Shown: one piece after another, positions 61,611-64,000 of the stretch
Numbering within the stretch: the first letter of the stretch is position 1
How the letters are laid out: each line of letters opens with the position of its first letter
Assembly (NCBI GenBank): GCA_938085045.1
Contig: CALKGI010000035.1
Location: 1 to 64,000, forward strand
Direction of reading: 5' to 3'
Length of the DNA stretch: 64,000 nt
Source: an uncultured Alteromonadaceae bacterium
Lineage (GTDB): Bacteria > Pseudomonadota > Gammaproteobacteria > Enterobacterales > Alteromonadaceae
Position numbers and translations under genes: made by a program
Notes under the pieces: generated by a model
What the model saw: only the letters and a program-made list of their open reading frames with translations
Database searches by the model: none
What the model was told of the DNA's origin: nothing

Positions 61611-63746
61611 TTACATGCAATTTTCAAGAGGTCGACACAATTTCTCCCAATAAACCAAGCCGTCTTTGAAATTACCGGTGATCTGATACATTGAATTATC
61701 TGAACTGCGCTGTGCTTTAAGCACAATATTGGTGTCAGTTTGTCTAGATATCGTCAAAGAGATACCCGGTGGCATGTCAAATGTTGCACTAGTTAATGAT
61801 GGACATGCTTGGGTAGAGAACGACCCTTTGATTTGAGCACAAACCTCTGACGCCGTTTTGGCCGCTGCGGTGGCCGAAATCACCTCACTGAAACTGGCTC
61901 TATCGGTATAGCTTTGATAAGCAGGCATAGCAACTGCGGCAACAACACCAGCGCTAGCAACCGCCAACATAGGTGCATGAACAACCACTTCTAAAGGATT
62001 CACTTCATAAACCAACTCAATAGCAAACTGATCTTTGGTCGAGTCAATTTGAAAGCCATACGAACCGGTTGCTGGCAACGTCAAATCACTGGCTGAAGGG
62101 AAGGCATACAAGTCAATATCTGCTTCGATAACATCACTAAGCATCTTCATAAAGCTCAAGTAGGCATAATAGAGTTTACGCGGGCTTTGCTCAAACTCGC
62201 CAACAGCGCCTACCAAAGTACCAGAGAAATCTTGATGTACACTCTCTTTTAACCATTTTTTAACAGGTACTCTGTTTTCGCTGTTCGCTCTATCAACCAA
62301 CAGTTGTGGCACCTGACCAAGAATTAAATAATCGCCTTCTATTACATAATATATTCGCGACTTGCTGTTGAGCAAAAACTTGCGTACTAGCTCTGGCATT
62401 TCTTTGAGGTCACCAATGTCACTTTCATCCATCATCGAAGGCATAATCAACTCGTTGACTTGAATTTTACCCATTGGCGTTTGCACCTGCTTCCACTGAT
62501 GCTTTTCTCCCATGGTTTTGAGCATTGCGTCGAATTTAACTTTATCGCGAATGCGAATCGCCATAAACTCGCCAATTTGGTCGCCAAAGACTGAATGGTC
62601 TGGCCCAAGGCTATCGAGCATGCCTGTTAAGGTGATACCAATCGCTTCTTCAACAGCTTTTTCCATTTTGTCAAAGTTAACCGCAGATTCGCCGCTCAAT
62701 TTCGCTACATTCTCAACAATGGCTTTTAATTCACTACCAGATGGTGATGCCATTGTTAGCAAACCAACTGGTTCGCCTACCGCGCTGAAGGTCAAGTTGT
62801 TATCAACCGTAGGCAATGCAGCCATAACCCCTTGTTTGGCACCATCAAGAATGATTTTGGTTCGACCTTTTTTATCAGCAGTACCGCTGCCTATGGCAAT
62901 GGCATTAAAACCATCAACCCCATATTGAGTGGCCATAGCCATCACCTGTGGCGGGATCATATGATTATATTTTTCGAGCGCCGTCGCTATTGATGCCCAC
63001 ACAAACAATCCTTTGTGACTAGTATCTACTTGAGCTTCCATCGCTTGCATGGGGTTACTGGTGCTATTGGCGTTATCTTCAAACAGGGCAACAAAGTCAG
63101 CCATATGCTTGTCGGCAAAGCCCATACCAGCGGCCATTTGTAGGTGCTTGGTGGCTACGTCATATCGATAAACAATATTTACCGGACCAACACCAATGTT
63201 GCCTTTACTGTTATCTGCTGGGTCTGGTGTCATTTGTAACATCGGCAGCAATTGGCCAATACCAGTTAATGCCGCTTGAAATTCTGCGCCATCGGCAAAA
63301 TCAAAAGTCCCTTGAAGCATCAAGGTTGGCATGGCCATCGAGGCACCTTTAATCTTGTTAGGCACCAAGGCCAACTCAAGTGGAGAACGCAAGTGTGTCA
63401 GCAATAAATCAGTTACCGGTTTAAACGGCATGCCAATCTCGCCCAGCACGTTCTTATTGATGGCCTCACGTAATTTTTCCATTTGTGCCACATTGGCTTC
63501 GCTGCCTAGCGCATCACGCAGGGCATTATCTTTGCTGGTGCTTAGAGAGTAAATGTTGGGCACGCGAACATAGGCCAGCGCATCTTTAGGTAATTTTGAA
63601 TAGAGTTTACTTTCTTTAACAACGTGTTTGAGTTGTCCGGCGGGTTTGTCTTGTTTAACCGTTGCTTTGTTAGAGTCTGAACAAGCGGTTAAGGCTAAAG
63701 CACTGGTCACAGCGCAAGTGATTAGGGCGGTACGGATTAGTTTCAT
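61611..63746 (-). CDS. Lipoprotein with type IV pilin-like C-terminal module
   Basis: 711 residues. Lipobox LTAC (VTSALALTACSDS) at the start, then a ~560-residue domain with repeated motifs (LPKDALAYVRVPNIYSLS, AVGEPVGLLTMASPSG), apparently resembling DUF3352-like extracytoplasmic proteins. From residue ~590 a hydrophobic helix (ASAGVVAAVAMPAYQSYTDR) and SFSEVISATAAAKTASEVC match the N-terminal helix of type IV pilins, but without a prepilin leader. Two Cys pairs (636/648, 704/710) resemble the pilin disulfide loop. It is divergent from the partial gene at the window end. Confidence 0.8.
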   Translation of the reverse strand: MKLIRTALITCAVTSALALTACSDSNKATVKQDKPAGQLKHVVKESKLYSKLPKDALAYVRVPNIYSLSTSKDNALRDALGSEANVAQMEKLREAINKNVLGEIGMPFKPVTDLLLTHLRSPLELALVPNKIKGASMAMPTLMLQGTFDFADGAEFQAALTGIGQLLPMLQMTPDPADNSKGNIGVGPVNIVYRYDVATKHLQMAAGMGFADKHMADFVALFEDNANSTSNPMQAMEAQVDTSHKGLFVWASIATALEKYNHMIPPQVMAMATQYGVDGFNAIAIGSGTADKKGRTKIILDGAKQGVMAALPTVDNNLTFSAVGEPVGLLTMASPSGSELKAIVENVAKLSGESAVNFDKMEKAVEEAIGITLTGMLDSLGPDHSVFGDQIGEFMAIRIRDKVKFDAMLKTMGEKHQWKQVQTPMGKIQVNELIMPSMMDESDIGDLKEMPELVRKFLLNSKSRIYYVIEGDYLILGQVPQLLVDRANSENRVPVKKWLKESVHQDFSGTLVGAVGEFEQSPRKLYYAYLSFMKMLSDVIEADIDLYAFPSASDLTLPATGSYGFQIDSTKDQFAIELVYEVNPLEVVVHAPMLAVASAGVVAAVAMPAYQSYTDRASFSEVISATAAAKTASEVCAQIKGSFSTQACPSLTSATFDMPPGISLTISRQTDTNIVLKAQRSSDNSMYQITGNFKDGLVYWEKLCRPLENCM

Positions 63747-63914
63747 CCTGGTAATATCTCCATTTTATGTTTGTGAGGTTTGCCGATGCAAAATGGGTAT
63801 CCATTTTGACGTTGGCCCAACAGATCATAGAGTAAGGTTAGTGGCTTTACAAGCAAGGGTTAGAGACACAAAGGCCGCCGCAATAACGGCCTATACTAAA
63901 CAATCTCTAACCTC

Positions 63915-64000
63915 ATGAAATGCTACCAATTGAGCGAAGAAGGTATTCTCGGTGAAGACAACAATCGCGAAAAACGTTTCCAGCGTTCTTCGTTGCTGGT
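63915..64000 (+). CDS. N-terminal fragment of an unidentified gene (runs off window)
   Basis: 28 codons from the ATG, MKCYQLSEEGILGEDNNREK and onward, open to the window end. TATACT at about 63892 and a hairpin (AGGCCG/CGGCCT, 63872-63892) lie upstream; no good binding site is seen. The frame is too short to identify. Confidence 0.35.
   Translation, partial: MKCYQLSEEGILGEDNNREKRFQRSSLL

Overview
The window looks like chromosomal DNA of a free-living, probably marine gammaproteobacterium, somewhere in the Alteromonadales/Oceanospirillales/Kangiellaceae neighbourhood. This is inferred from content, not proven: a TonB-dependent receptor, a secreted S9B dipeptidyl peptidase, CheV and a NIT-type chemoreceptor, a peroxiredoxin-glutaredoxin fusion, RDD and M48 proteins, many large secreted repeat proteins, and moderate base composition with clean AGGA-type ribosome binding sites. 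No rRNA, tRNA or Cas-linked CRISPR array was seen.

Layout. 1-3918 (minus): secreted FG-GAP/fibronectin-like protein (cut by the window edge), a small lipoprotein and a LruC/DUF4842 protein. 4376-9576: surface polysaccharide genes (two glycosyltransferases, a Wzx-like flippase, a Wzy/ligase-like protein), followed by a TonB receptor. 12160-13960: almost 2 kb without a convincing gene. It holds a candidate large structured non-coding RNA (about 12925-13852) with around 30 GGA motifs, eight 35/36-bp tandem repeats, a closed multi-hairpin 3' domain and a strong terminator. 14148-27819: a DUF4143 ATPase, a 2OG-Fe(II) oxygenase, DPP IV, a Sel1 protein, a class V aminotransferase, a double-glycine-leader small peptide, a DUF2750 protein, a NIT chemoreceptor, an LRR lipoprotein and a secreted methyltransferase-like protein. 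27873-34551: a Roco (LRR-GTPase-COR) protein facing an ECF sigma / anti-sigma / HEAT / HEAT operon. 34635-43310: envelope and membrane genes, a second DUF4143 ATPase, and a convergent pair (M19 dipeptidase-like and D-Ala-D-Ala ligase-like) in which both have lost key metal-binding residues. 43920-46187: PKD-repeat surface protein. 46360-50300: an AAA-ATPase/nuclease-like gene cut by a complete, apparently recent IS66 element. 50575-52092: an AT-rich two-gene operon of unknown function, possibly a defence module. 52730-55379: cytochrome c-rhodanese fusion, LysR regulator and stand-alone rhodanese. 55511-64000: CheV, an AAA ATPase, an RCC1-repeat lipoprotein, a peroxiredoxin-glutaredoxin, and a lipoprotein carrying a type IV pilin-like tail.

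The two observations I would look at first are (i) the GGA-rich RNA at 12925-13852, whose architecture resembles the CsrB/RsmZ class of CsrA-sequestering RNAs but is larger and carries near-perfect tandem units, and (ii) two DUF4143 ATPase genes 24 kb apart. Each of these is preceded by an array of the same 21-bp motif at an exact 33-bp period, ending 65-66 bp before the start codon, but in opposite orientation relative to the gene. The two-gene operon beside the IS66 copy and the GG-leader peptide are further candidates for undescribed systems. All functional assignments rest on reading motifs by eye.
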